Assembly: GCA_030431825.1 (NCBI GenBank)
Contig: JAUIIJ010000010.1
Coordinates: 1 to 64,000 of the forward strand
Direction: 5' to 3'
Source of the DNA: Alphaproteobacteria bacterium
GTDB taxonomy: Bacteria; Pseudomonadota; Alphaproteobacteria; Rhodobacterales; Rhodobacteraceae
DNA: 64,000 nucleotides
Part shown: positions 55,549-64,000 of the stretch, piece after piece
Layout of the letters: each line of letters opens with the position of its first letter
Position numbering within the stretch: position 1 is the stretch's first letter
Notes under the pieces: generated by a model
The model's database searches: none
What the model saw: only the letters and a program-made list of their open reading frames with translations
What the model was told of the DNA's origin: nothing
Position numbers and translations under genes: made by a program

Positions 55549-55650
55549 AGCGTTTCGCGATTAACTTGAAACATCTCGCATCAGCTAACGCGTTGAAATC
55601 TTTGATTTCAGGCAGCGTTAGGTGATTCAGGTTTATCGCGAAACGCTATA
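55546..55650. repeat. Dispersed palindromic element, copy 4
   Basis: This copy is nearly identical to copy 2: TAAAGCGTTTCGCGATTAAC at the left, TTTATCGCGAAACGCTATA at the right, and CTAACGCGTTGAAATC / GATTTCAGGCAGCGTTAG inside. The left TAA is the stop codon of the lytic transglycosylase. The smc stop lies 25 bases beyond the right end. Confidence 0.92.
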
Positions 55651-55675
55651 GCCCGGCGCGTTTGGCAGCGGTGGC

Positions 55676-58600
55676 TCAGGCCACCAGCGTCTCGGCCTTC
55701 TTCAGGTCAACCGACACCAGTTGCGATACCCCCTGCTCGGCCATCGTGACACCGAAAAGCCTGTCCATCCGGCTCATCGTGACCGCGTGGTGCGTGATGA
55801 TCAGGAATCGCGTATCCGTCTGGCGGCACATTTCATCGAGCAGATCACAGAACCGCGTCACGTTGGCGTCGTCCAGCGGCGCGTCCACCTCGTCCAGCAC
55901 GCAGATCGGCGCCGGATTGGCAAGGAATACCGCAAAGATCAGTGCCATCGCGGTCAGGGTCTGTTCGCCACCGGACAGCAGCGACAATGTGCTCAGCTTC
56001 TTGCCCGGCGGCTGGCACATGATCTCAAGCCCCGCTTCGAGCGGATCGTCGCTTTCCACCATCACGAGGTTGGCCTCGCCGCCACCGAACAGATGCTTGA
56101 ACAGCAGCGAGAAATTGCTGTTCACCTGTTCGAATGCCGTCAGCAGCCGTTCGCGGCCTTCGCGATTCAGGCTGGCAATGCCGCTGCGCAGGGTCCGGAT
56201 CGCCTCTTCCAGGTCGGATTTCTCGCGCTGCAACCCGTCATGTTCTTCCTGTACTTCCCGGGCATCCTCTTCGGCACGCAGGTTGACCGCGCCCAACGCA
56301 TCGCGCTGCCGCTTGTGCCGGCTGACTTCTGCCTCAAGCGTTTCCGCATCGGGCATCTGGTCCGGGCTCACATCCAGCTGGTTCAGCAACTGGCTGGGCG
56401 TCAGTTGCTGTTCATCGGCGATCCGTTCCGCAGCATGACCGACACTTTCGCGCGCGGCTTCCATCCGTGCCTCGGCCCGGGCCCGCGCCTCGCGTGCCTC
56501 CGACGCGGCGCGTTCGGCCTCGCGCTCCGCATGAACGGCATCGCGCTGCGCGCCCTCACCGGATGACAGCGCATCGGCGGCCTCGGTCCGACGTATCTCG
56601 GCCTTGCTGATCTCGAGCGACAGCTCTTCGCGCTTGATGGCGATTTCCTCGGGGGCGGCGCTGGCCTCGTCCAGTTCCTGTTCGGACAGCAGCTTGCGCT
56701 CGGCGAGTTCCGATATGCGCTTTTCCGCTGTCTCCAGCCTGTGACGCCAGCCGCTCAGCTCCTTGGTCACTTCCTGGCTGCGCCGGGTGCGGGCCTCGCC
56801 TTCGCGACGCAGTTCGTCATGCGCGGAACGGCGTGACATCATGGTGATCCGACTTGCCTCGACCGTCATCTTGATATCGTCCGCCGCCGCCCGCGCCGCG
56901 TCGAGATCACCCAGCTCTTCCAGCGCCCGCTCGGCTTCGCGCAGTTGCGTGCGCGCGGCCATCGCCTCTTCTTCGTGGCGTGACACCGCCAGCCCGAGCG
57001 ACTCGAGCCTGCCCTGCGCCAGGTTGCGCTCCGCCTCGGCCCGGCTGAGCGCACGTCCGGCGTCCGTCACCGCCCGGTCGGCATCCCGGCGCGCCGCGCG
57101 GGCCGACTGATCCGCAGCGGCGAGATCGCTCAATGTCCGGGTCAACGCCTCATGCGCCTGTGCGGCCCCTTCGGCCCGTGCGGTGGCCTGCACCAGAGCC
57201 TGTTTGAGTTCTTCAAGCCGGTTCAGTTGCTGCAAGCGCAGCGCCGCCGCACTGGGGGCATCCTCTGCCCATGCGCGGAATCCATCCCATCGCCACAGAT
57301 CACCATCGAGCGACACCAGCCTCTGGCCGGGTCGCAGATCCGCCTGCAACCGGGGTCCGTCATCCGCCGCCACGAGACCGATCTGCCCCATCCGGCGTTG
57401 CAGCACCTCGGGCACCGATACGTGGTTCGAGAGCGGCGTGATACCGCCCGGCAACGCCTGCGTATCAGGATAATCCGGCAACACGGTCCATCCGGACGGC
57501 CCGTCGCCCTCGACCTCGGGCGCGCGGAGATCATCGGCAAGCGCGGCGCCAAGCGCCTTTTCAAAGCCTTGCTCGACCTGCAACCGGTCCAGAACCTGCC
57601 CGCCCTCGGCGGTATCCCTTTCCAGCAGTTTGCTCAGTGCGGCGACTTCGGCCTGCAACGCGTTCAATTCACCGGTCGCCTCGGACCGTTCGGCGCGCGC
57701 ATCGGCCTCGCGATCATGCGCCTCTGCCCGCTGCGCTTCGGTCTGGGTCAGTATCTCTTCGGCATTTGCCGCCGCTTCGACCGCTGCCGCCTCGGCCTCG
57801 GTGGCGAGGTCCAGTTCCTGTCCCGCCTCGTCCACCGCCGCGCGCGCCTCGGCCATCGCCACCCGCGCGCGCTCGGCTTCGGCCTCGGATTTGGTCTGGG
57901 TCTTGCGGCTGTCTTCGAGCAACCGCTGCGCCGATTGATAGCGCGCGGCAAGCCGCGCCACATCTTCGGTCTGCTGGGCAAGGTCGGTCTCGCGGGCCTG
58001 CAGGACCGCCGCCGCCTCCTGTGCCAGTTCCGCAGCCTCGGCGAGCCGATCTTCCTGGCCTTCGCCGGCCTTGCGCAATTCCCGCAGTTCCCAGTCCAGC
58101 CGCTCGATCGTGTCGTCTGCATCGCGGTTCAGGCCTGCCTCGCGATCGATGTCACGGGCCAGCTGCTCGATCCGGCTGGTCAAGGTGTCAATCGTCTGCC
58201 TCGCGCGGCTTTCCTGATCCGACAGCGTATCGCGTTGCACCTGCAGACGCTGGAGAATCGCTGCGGCAATCGCCTCTTCCTCGCGCAGGGGCGGCAACGC
58301 ATCATCCAGTTCCGCCCGCAATCCGGCCGCCTGGCGCGCCGCCGTCTCGGCCCGTGCGGCCTCGGTCGTCCGCGCGCGCAGCACATCCTCGGCAGCCGCC
58401 CGCGCCGCATCGGCCTCTTTCCAGCGGCTGTAAAGCAACATGCCTTCCGCCTGGCGCAACTGCTCGCCGATCGTGCGATACCGCGCGGCCTGCCGGGCCT
58501 GGCGCGCCAACTGGGCAAGCTGGGTGGCCAGTTGCTCGAGCACGTCATCCACCCGCACGAGATTGCTCTCCGCGCCCCTGAGCTTCAGCTCGGCCTCGTG

Positions 58601-59131
58601 ACGCCGTTGATACAGACCGGATATCCCCGCCGCCTCTTCGAGAATCCGGCGCCGCGCCTTGGGTTTGGCGTTGATCAGTTCGGCGATCTGGCCCTGCCGC
58701 ACGAGCGCCGGCGAGTGCGCGCCCGTCGAGGCATCGGCAAACAGCATCTGGACATCGCGCGCACGCACATCCTTGGCATTCGCCTTGTAGGCGCTGCCCA
58801 CATCGCGCGTGATCCGGCGCACGATATCCACGGTATCGGCATCATTGAACCCGGCAGGGGCAAGACGATCCGAGTTGTCGATATGCAGGCAAACCTCGGC
58901 AAAGTTGCGCGCCGGGCGGGTGGCGGCACCGGCAAAGATCACATCTTCCATGCCGCCCCCCCGCATCGCGGTCGGACGGTTTTCGCCCATGACCCAACGC
59001 AGAGCCTCGAGCAGGTTCGATTTGCCACAGCCATTCGGCCCCACCACCCCGGTCAGACCATCAGCAATGATCAGATCCGTCGGGTCAACGAAGCTCTTGA
59101 AGCCGGTCAGTCGGAGTTTGGTAAAGCGCAC
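55676..59131 (-). CDS. smc: Chromosome segregation protein SMC
   Basis: This 1151-residue condensin ATPase has Walker A GPNGCGKSNLLEALRWVMGE (about 32-51). Two long coiled coils flank a hinge at about 510-640, and the C-terminal head has signature LSGGEQTLTAMALIFAV and Walker B PAPICVLDEVDAPLDDAN. It starts with GTG at 59131. It organises and segregates the chromosome with ScpA/ScpB, which are not in the window. Ala/Arg/Glu-rich coils create large open frames on the other strand that are not genes. Confidence 0.97.
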   Translation of the reverse strand: MRFTKLRLTGFKSFVDPTDLIIADGLTGVVGPNGCGKSNLLEALRWVMGENRPTAMRGGGMEDVIFAGAATRPARNFAEVCLHIDNSDRLAPAGFNDADTVDIVRRITRDVGSAYKANAKDVRARDVQMLFADASTGAHSPALVRQGQIAELINAKPKARRRILEEAAGISGLYQRRHEAELKLRGAESNLVRVDDVLEQLATQLAQLARQARQAARYRTIGEQLRQAEGMLLYSRWKEADAARAAAEDVLRARTTEAARAETAARQAAGLRAELDDALPPLREEEAIAAAILQRLQVQRDTLSDQESRARQTIDTLTSRIEQLARDIDREAGLNRDADDTIERLDWELRELRKAGEGQEDRLAEAAELAQEAAAVLQARETDLAQQTEDVARLAARYQSAQRLLEDSRKTQTKSEAEAERARVAMAEARAAVDEAGQELDLATEAEAAAVEAAANAEEILTQTEAQRAEAHDREADARAERSEATGELNALQAEVAALSKLLERDTAEGGQVLDRLQVEQGFEKALGAALADDLRAPEVEGDGPSGWTVLPDYPDTQALPGGITPLSNHVSVPEVLQRRMGQIGLVAADDGPRLQADLRPGQRLVSLDGDLWRWDGFRAWAEDAPSAAALRLQQLNRLEELKQALVQATARAEGAAQAHEALTRTLSDLAAADQSARAARRDADRAVTDAGRALSRAEAERNLAQGRLESLGLAVSRHEEEAMAARTQLREAERALEELGDLDAARAAADDIKMTVEASRITMMSRRSAHDELRREGEARTRRSQEVTKELSGWRHRLETAEKRISELAERKLLSEQELDEASAAPEEIAIKREELSLEISKAEIRRTEAADALSSGEGAQRDAVHAEREAERAASEAREARARAEARMEAARESVGHAAERIADEQQLTPSQLLNQLDVSPDQMPDAETLEAEVSRHKRQRDALGAVNLRAEEDAREVQEEHDGLQREKSDLEEAIRTLRSGIASLNREGRERLLTAFEQVNSNFSLLFKHLFGGGEANLVMVESDDPLEAGLEIMCQPPGKKLSTLSLLSGGEQTLTAMALIFAVFLANPAPICVLDEVDAPLDDANVTRFCDLLDEMCRQTDTRFLIITHHAVTMSRMDRLFGVTMAEQGVSQLVSVDLKKAETLVA

Positions 59132-59272
59132 TGTCGGACCTGTCGTGATTCCTGCCTGAGTCCGAAATGTGCCGCCTTGCCCCCTCTCGAGTCAACGCGT
59201 TTGCGCAGTATCTGGGCAAATCGGCGGAGTTTTCCACAATATATTGACGAGACATCAAGTGAACCGCCAGAT

Positions 59273-59680
59273 TCAATACGGATCGCAGTCATAATCGTAA
59301 TACGGCGCTCCGGGCACGTCCTGCAGCCACGTACTCAGTTGAACGCAGCTGTAAGACACCTGCGCCGGCAAGCCGGACCAATCGGGCGACCGGCCACCAC
59401 AGGACAATTCACCGGTCATCTGCGCCTGGTCCCCGCGGACACGCACGACCTTGCAACCGCTGACCTGTGCCATCGCAAAACGTGCCTTTTCCGGGAGCGG
59501 ACCAGGACGGGGCGCATATTGCGGGTTGACCCGAATGGCCTCGGCCAGGTCCCCGCGCACGCGTATGTCAAATATACTGTCCGCCACGGTGACACGCGTT
59601 GCCGGGACCCCTTGGAAATAGGACGCCGGAGCGTTGCATGCCCCAAGCCAGGGCAACAGGAGCAGGAGCAGACGAACCAT
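59273..59680 (-). CDS. Putative lipoprotein of unknown function
   Basis: This protein of about 135 residues starts MVRLLLLLLPWLGACNAP, a short signal peptide with lipobox LGAC, so it should be lipid-anchored after Cys. The mature part has four more cysteines and a tyrosine-rich tail PGAPYYDYDCDPY. The earlier in-frame ATG six codons upstream is possible. I do not recognise a family. The 141 bases between it and smc hold nothing recognisable. Confidence 0.7.
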   Translation of the reverse strand: MVRLLLLLLPWLGACNAPASYFQGVPATRVTVADSIFDIRVRGDLAEAIRVNPQYAPRPGPLPEKARFAMAQVSGCKVVRVRGDQAQMTGELSCGGRSPDWSGLPAQVSYSCVQLSTWLQDVPGAPYYDYDCDPY

Positions 59681-59815
59681 GAGCCGATGTTGCAGCAAAC
59701 TCCGTAAATGAACCGTTACGCAGCACGCCGGATCCGCGCTGCCGGCCCGAACGGATGCCGGTTGAAACCCGACGCGCTCTGGTCATAATATTTTACCAAT
59801 CAAAGAGGTCAGCAG

Positions 59816-60583
59816 ATGCCGTTTCAGAAAGTCCAGACGGAAAAGCTCTCGACTGCGGTTGTCCGCCAGATCGAAGAATTGATCCTCAGGGGCATTCTGC
59901 GCCCCGGCGAGCGCCTGCCCTCCGAGCGCGAACTGTCGGAACGGCTTGGCGTGTCTCGCCCGAGCCTGCGGGACGCGGTGGCCGAACTGCAGGGCAAGGG
60001 GCTGCTCTGTTCCCGCGCTGGCTCCGGCATTTTCGTCGCCGAGGTGCTTGGGTCCGCGTTTTCCCCCGCACTCGTCGATTTGTTTGCCCGGCATGACGAA
60101 GCGGTGTTCGACTATCTGTCATTCCGGCGCGATATCGAGGCGCTGGCGGCGGAACGCGCAGCACGGCTCGGAACCGAGAGCGACCTTGCGGTGATCCAGA
60201 CCGTGTTCGACCGTATGGCCAGCCCGAAACGGCGCAGCGCACAGGACGACGCCGAGTTGGATGCCCAGTTTCACAACGCCATCATGGATGCGAGCCACAA
60301 TGTCGTCATGCTCCACATGATGCGGTCGATGTTCGAATTGTTGCGCAACGGCGTGTTCTACAACCGGCAGGTCATCTTTGAACAACGCACCAGCCGCGAT
60401 GCGCTGCTTGACCAGCATCGCGCCATCAACGACGCCATTCAGGCCCGCGACCCATCCGCCGCCCGCACGGCCGTCGTGGCGCACCTGGACTATGTCGAGC
60501 AAGCCCTGCATGATCAGCGCCGCGCCGACCGAAACGCGCGTATCGCGCAGCAGCGACTACAGCACGAGGCAGGCACGGCCTGA
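59816..60583 (+). CDS. FadR-subfamily GntR transcriptional regulator
   Basis: This 255-residue regulator has an N-terminal winged helix (ILRPGERLPSERELSERLGVSRPSLRDAVAELQGKGLL, about 25-62) and a C-terminal FCD ligand domain of helices. RRDIEALAAERAARLG and DAQFHNAIMDASHNVVML carry the metal-binding Asp and His. Relatives respond to lactate, pyruvate, glycolate or sugar acids. The ligand is not evident, because the neighbouring genes are a lipoprotein and glycosyltransferases. AAAGAGG lies before the ATG. Confidence 0.92.
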   Translation: MPFQKVQTEKLSTAVVRQIEELILRGILRPGERLPSERELSERLGVSRPSLRDAVAELQGKGLLCSRAGSGIFVAEVLGSAFSPALVDLFARHDEAVFDYLSFRRDIEALAAERAARLGTESDLAVIQTVFDRMASPKRRSAQDDAELDAQFHNAIMDASHNVVMLHMMRSMFELLRNGVFYNRQVIFEQRTSRDALLDQHRAINDAIQARDPSAARTAVVAHLDYVEQALHDQRRADRNARIAQQRLQHEAGTA

Positions 60584-60586
60584 CTC

Positions 60587-61801
60587 TCACCCCCAGATTT
60601 CCTCATAAAGCGCGCGATATTGCTGCGCCACTCTTGGCGCTGCATAGGTGGCCAGCGCATGGGCACGCGCCGCCTCTGCCATCTGCGAGCCAGACTCGCC
60701 GAGATTTGTCGTCTGCCGCTCCAAGACCTCGGAAAGGCCCCGAGCAAGGTCTTCCGCGTCAAATGGCTTTGCCAAATACCCCTGGTCCGGCGTCACGACG
60801 AGATCGGGCATCCCGCCGATATCGAACCCGACAATCGGGGTGCCGCAGGCCAGAGACTCAACCCCGGTGTTGGGCAGGTTGTCCTGCCGCGAGGGCAGTG
60901 CAAACACATCAGCCGACGCGTAGATGGCGCGCAGGAGTTCGGGTTCCGTCACCTCACCCGGTTGATGGACGGGAAATGGCAACTCCGCGCCGATCTCGCC
61001 GCCGCCAAAGACCAGCAACCGAATATCTCGTCCCTCGGCATGCAATCGCATCAACGCCTGTCTGAGATGCTCAAACCCCTTTCGAGGGTCGCTACTGCCT
61101 CCCATTGCGCCAAAGAGCACCAATGGCACATCCGGTGGCAAGCCCAGCTTCGCCCGCGCCCGAGCGCGCGGCATCGGCTTCCAGAAATCAGTGTCGATAG
61201 CGTTGGGGATAACACGAACCGGCCAGTCCCGCATCAATGCGCTGTCACGGACACAATCCGCAAGCCAACGGCTCGGGGTGACGATCCGGATCGAGCGGCG
61301 CCAGTGCCGCGCCTTGCGGCGCCAGACCCAGCGATGCACCCCGCCCACGTTGACGTAGCCGCTCTTCCAATCCTCGCCTTCGGTGTAATGCGCTGCCCCG
61401 CAGAATGGCCACATGTCATGAAGGGTCCAGACCACCGGGTGCTGCAGGGCTCCGATTTCGGAAATCGAAATCATGTCCCAATTCACCCAATGCAGATTGA
61501 GAAGCTGACGCGGCTGGCTGTTCAACTCCTGCGCCAGACCGGAGTCCGCGAAACCAAGCGAAATCATGCCTTGCCCCTGCCCTTCCAGCCTTCGGCGCAT
61601 ATGCCGGGCGACCTCGCGTTGCAACGTCCGGCGCAGACCTCGTTGTGGCGGACATACCGAAATATCGGACCGAGCCGCGCCCCGCGCCACGGTCATCCGC
61701 GACGCAAGCCCTCCGGCGACACATGCAGCATGCAATCGCCCCGCAGCGATCCCCGCCCCGCCACTCAGAGTGGTGCAGATGTGATTTATGTTCAAATTCA
61801 T
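60587..61801 (-). CDS. Group 1 glycosyltransferase (GT4-like)
   Basis: This 404-residue GT-B enzyme has an N-terminal LNINHICTTLSGGAGIAAGRLHAA. The nucleotide-sugar domain carries PLVLFGAMGGSSDPRKGFEHL and the acidic motif SRQDNLPNTGVESLACGTPIVGFDIGG (E-x7-E type). An aromatic-rich middle, WTLHDMWPFCGAAHYT, resembles WcaC/colanic-type transferases. It probably adds a sugar to a surface polysaccharide or lipid precursor. It is divergent from the ATP-grasp gene. Confidence 0.9.
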   Translation of the reverse strand: MNLNINHICTTLSGGAGIAAGRLHAACVAGGLASRMTVARGAARSDISVCPPQRGLRRTLQREVARHMRRRLEGQGQGMISLGFADSGLAQELNSQPRQLLNLHWVNWDMISISEIGALQHPVVWTLHDMWPFCGAAHYTEGEDWKSGYVNVGGVHRWVWRRKARHWRRSIRIVTPSRWLADCVRDSALMRDWPVRVIPNAIDTDFWKPMPRARARAKLGLPPDVPLVLFGAMGGSSDPRKGFEHLRQALMRLHAEGRDIRLLVFGGGEIGAELPFPVHQPGEVTEPELLRAIYASADVFALPSRQDNLPNTGVESLACGTPIVGFDIGGMPDLVVTPDQGYLAKPFDAEDLARGLSEVLERQTTNLGESGSQMAEAARAHALATYAAPRVAQQYRALYEEIWG

Positions 61802-61931
61802 GTGCACACTTGCTCCACATTTGCCTGCGACGCTATTAGAGACGGCATTCTTGGTTGTCTACGTCTCCCACGGGACTCTCACTCGCACGAGAAGTACTCA
61901 CGCAGCAAAAACATCTATGGGGCCGACCCGA

Positions 61932-62855
61932 ATGAACAAACCCAAAAAGAACTGGCGACGAAAGCTCTACATGGAGTTGACGAGACCATTTGCCAAACAT
62001 TTGCCATACAATCGGTGGGGAGACCGGCTGGCCTATTTGCACGAATTCTACACCCAACATGATCGTTGGCCGGGAAAGGAAATGCTGTTTAACGATGTTC
62101 TCTATCGGATCAAATCCGGTCCAGAAATCGAAAGTCCCGAGCGAATGTTCACGTCGGACAAGGAGTTTGTGAAAACATATATCGAAGGTACGGTGGGCGC
62201 GAAATACAACGTCCCCACACTCGCGATTCTACGCAGCCCACAGGATGTGCAAGCCGCTGTTTTTGAGCGAGCCTGTGTCATCAAGCCCGCGCACGGCTGC
62301 GGCCAGGTAACATTCGTAAGACCCGGTGAAGAGATCGACCGTGACACCCTCACAAAGCAACTAGGCGAAAATTACTATGATGTTGTACGAGAACGCAATT
62401 ACCGCAGACTGAAGGGAAAACTCATCGTTGAACCGCTCTTGTTCGAGGGGCAGGACGTACACGACTTCAAGGTGTTTTGCTGGAACGGAGAACCACGATG
62501 TATTCTCTACGTGAACGATAGAAATCGCTTCTATTATCGACTTTTGTTCGATTGCAACTGGTTACCGCTGCCTGTCGAACTTTCACCGTTTGGCATTGAA
62601 AAGCCATTGCCAGACCCTCCCAAGGTACTGCCTGAAATGCTGTCTGTCGCCGCACGTCTTTCGCGCCCCTTCAGTTTCGTACGTATCGATTTCTACATAG
62701 ATGATGATAAGCTACTGGTCGGCGAAATTACCCATTGTCATCAGGGCGCAAATGAACAGTTTGCGTCGATCAAGCAAGAGCAGATGCTTTCCGATCACAT
62801 TTGGAAATCAAACTCAAGTGAGGCGACCAACAAGCCTGCGCCACTTGCGCTTTAG
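61932..62855 (+). CDS. TupA-like ATP-grasp protein
   Basis: This 307-residue protein matches the TupA-like ATP-grasp family, which is found in teichuronopeptide and capsule loci and is thought to ligate amino acids to polysaccharide. Blocks are KPAHGCGQVTFV, KLIVEPLLFEGQDVHDFKVFCWNGEP and FSFVRIDFYIDDDKLLVGEITHCHQGA, the last carrying the metal-binding Asp/Glu. GC is lower than in its neighbours, suggesting transfer. The ATG at 61932 matches the family start, and one at 61917 is possible. Its 3' end overlaps the convergent glycosyltransferase by 42 bases. Confidence 0.82.
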   Translation: MNKPKKNWRRKLYMELTRPFAKHLPYNRWGDRLAYLHEFYTQHDRWPGKEMLFNDVLYRIKSGPEIESPERMFTSDKEFVKTYIEGTVGAKYNVPTLAILRSPQDVQAAVFERACVIKPAHGCGQVTFVRPGEEIDRDTLTKQLGENYYDVVRERNYRRLKGKLIVEPLLFEGQDVHDFKVFCWNGEPRCILYVNDRNRFYYRLLFDCNWLPLPVELSPFGIEKPLPDPPKVLPEMLSVAARLSRPFSFVRIDFYIDDDKLLVGEITHCHQGANEQFASIKQEQMLSDHIWKSNSSEATNKPAPLAL

Positions 62856-63722
62856 TCGCTGTAGCCGATTGGGCCGATAAGTATAATATCCCCGCAAGCG
62901 CTCCAGCGCCACAGCATCCTCCACGATCAGATCGGGCAATGGTGGCGTCATGTCCTGGTTCAGCGACTCCTGTGAGAACGCGTCGATCTTGAACCCGTGA
63001 GTGCCGGACCCGTCAAAGCCGATGTTCTCGGCGTAGGAGAAATGTGGCGACAGGCAAAGACCGTTGTTGCGGAAAATCGTGGCATACCAAAATACCGCCC
63101 ATGTCCGCATTTCTCCGCGCTGGTTTGCAAGCACCTGGCCCCAGAAATCCTGTGCGCCATCAAGATTGAAACGGTGAATATCCGCATCGGTAAAATGCGA
63201 GATCAGTTCCTCGGGATCGCGTTCGAAATGGCTCCATCGATCCGCCCAGCTCGCCCAGCCCCAGCAGCTCATGAACCGCCAGAACGCCGCGCCTCGCAGG
63301 TCACGATTGGCGGCGATGGGTTCGTTGTACCCGGCGATGTGCCAGACCTCGGGCCTATCGGCATACCGATCCAACGCCGCATTCATGTAGCTCAGAAAAG
63401 CTGGCGAGGTCACGATATCGTCCTCAACAACGACGGCGCGCCCGTGATCGGCCATCATACGACTCACGCCCTCCTGAATAGACTTTGCCAAACCTGCATT
63501 TTCATCGCGGGCGAGAACGTTCAGACTGGCGAATCCGCGTTGCGCTTTGGCGATATCAACCACTTGCCGGACCGGTTCCACGTCTTTTTCGTCCCGTGGT
63601 CCATCCACGAATACCGTGACCGGCGTCCGATCCGCCAGCGGCGACTTCGAAAGCGCGTTCAATGTCTGCTTTGTGTGTTCGGGACGCCGAAAAGCGAAAA
63701 CGCAGACGGGGGCAACAGTCAT
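62814..63722 (-). CDS. Glycosyltransferase, GT-A fold (GNT-I-like/family 2-like)
   Basis: The 302-residue protein begins MTVAPVCVFAFRRPEHTKQTLNAL. It has RAVVVEDDIVTSPAFLSYMNAAL, an EDD metal-binding motif comparable to DxD, and FMSCWGWASWADRWSHF downstream. This set is known from sugar transferases in O-antigen and capsule loci. A basic C-terminal tail (RLQRLKRKWRRLVGRL) may bind membrane. It overlaps the ATP-grasp gene at its 3' end by 42 bases. ATG 63722 was preferred. Confidence 0.85.
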   Translation of the reverse strand: MTVAPVCVFAFRRPEHTKQTLNALSKSPLADRTPVTVFVDGPRDEKDVEPVRQVVDIAKAQRGFASLNVLARDENAGLAKSIQEGVSRMMADHGRAVVVEDDIVTSPAFLSYMNAALDRYADRPEVWHIAGYNEPIAANRDLRGAAFWRFMSCWGWASWADRWSHFERDPEELISHFTDADIHRFNLDGAQDFWGQVLANQRGEMRTWAVFWYATIFRNNGLCLSPHFSYAENIGFDGSGTHGFKIDAFSQESLNQDMTPPLPDLIVEDAVALERLRGYYTYRPNRLQRLKRKWRRLVGRLT

Positions 63723-63804
63723 TATGGTGGGTTCGCGTCTATGGAGCGGGGCAAAGTCCTGCAAACATTAGACAATCATCCCCACATTGGCAATTCCCTC
63801 CGGA

Positions 63805-63839
63805 ACGCGAAAGCCCCGGTGCGTTCAACGACCGGGGCT
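63805..63839 (-). terminator. Terminator of the atpF operon end
   Basis: AGCCCCGGT (63812-63820) and ACCGGGGCT (63831-63839) form a perfect 9-bp stem with a 10-base loop. On the minus strand the stem is followed by TTCGCG, a weak T tract. It lies 26 bases after the atpF stop. Apart from this hairpin nothing is seen between 63723 and 63864. Confidence 0.75.
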
Positions 63840-63864
63840 TCTGCAAACTCTCTTGATAGCCAGC

Positions 63865-64000
63865 TTAGTGGAGCTTTGCGTCCACCTCGGCGATGGCGCT
63901 GTCGATCAGCTTGTTGCCTTCCGCGGCGGTCATCTGCTTGGCGATCACCTCGCGCGCCGTGGCGACAGCGATGAGTACGGCCTGATCGCGTACGTCCTTG
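63865..64000 (-). CDS. atpF: F0F1 ATP synthase subunit b, C-terminal part (cut by window edge)
   Basis: The minus-strand frame leaves the window at the right and ends VIAKQMTAAEGNKLIDSAIA then EVDAKLH and TAA. This closely matches the C-terminus of Rhodobacterales AtpF, the peripheral stalk b subunit. Only 44 complete residues are present, so the membrane helix and start lie outside. As the last gene of its operon it is followed by a terminator hairpin. Confidence 0.85.
   Translation of the reverse strand, partial: KDVRDQAVLIAVATAREVIAKQMTAAEGNKLIDSAIAEVDAKLH

Noticed and set aside
57152-59707. 851-residue open frame on the plus strand, plus several other long frames
   Set aside because: It is antisense to smc, which has complete motifs on the other strand. 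The predicted protein is low-complexity and shows no domain.
1-64000. CRISPR arrays, prophage or toxin-antitoxin modules
   Set aside because: No evenly spaced direct repeats, phage structural genes or typical paired small genes were seen anywhere in the window.

Overview
The window is a piece of a high-GC alphaproteobacterial chromosome, almost certainly from the Rhodobacterales (Roseobacter/Paracoccaceae). The evidence is the gene order: dnaX-ybaB-recR, recO-DUF1491-era-rnc-lepB-acpS-pdxJ, pckA next to chvI/chvG-hprK-rapZ-EIIA-ptsH, an Lrp regulator divergent from a fused putA, and a methylsuccinyl-CoA dehydrogenase of the ethylmalonyl-CoA pathway. The genus cannot be fixed from the sequence alone.

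Layout. Bases 1-395 are a graveyard of three transposase remnants (IS481-, IS5- and IS3-like). Next come a bacterial voltage-gated sodium channel, a 2OG-Fe(II) oxygenase-like protein, a zinc peptidase and dnaX-ybaB-recR. Bases 5885-13106 are the accessory part. An amidohydrolase is followed by a compact thiazole/oxazole-modified peptide (TOMM) locus: a scaffold-YcaO fusion, a divergent SAM-cyclase-ATPase-TPR signalling protein, and a precursor peptide ending Ser-Cys-Cys. A tRNA-Leu(UAA) lies just beyond it. Bases 13605-22450 hold proline catabolism (Lrp regulator and putA), a rhomboid protease, an inositol-phosphatase, an MDR reductase and a 3-hydroxyacyl-CoA dehydrogenase. Bases 22517-29824 hold a regulatory PTS (HPr, EIIA, RapZ, HPr kinase), the ChvG/ChvI two-component system and pckA. 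Bases 30503-33115 hold a TauE-type permease and mcd.

Bases 33683-42759 are a long minus-strand housekeeping run (recO, DUF1491, era, rnc, lepB, acpS, pdxJ, DUF2062, rsh, rpoZ, folK). Bases 42895-50729 carry NYN, ispH, DUF3429, a methyltransferase, rnhA, a TRIC-type channel, two small membrane proteins, fmt, two peptide deformylase paralogues (one apparently catalytically dead) and a MalY-type lyase. The right part has a glutathionyl-hydroquinone reductase, an atypical receiver, two cobalamin genes, a lytic transglycosylase, smc, a GntR regulator, a low-GC surface-polysaccharide module (two glycosyltransferases and a TupA-like ATP-grasp) and the 3' end of atpF.

Two things stand out. First, the TOMM locus has a SAM-cyclase-STAND protein where the related loci I recall have a kinase-cyclase fusion. 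It shows no dehydrogenase, exporter or protease nearby. Second, a family of about 100-bp imperfect palindromes is scattered between genes (four recognisable copies, one GC-rich diverged copy and two fragments). Its ends supply the stop codons of four neighbouring genes, and its inner stem shows compensatory changes between copies.
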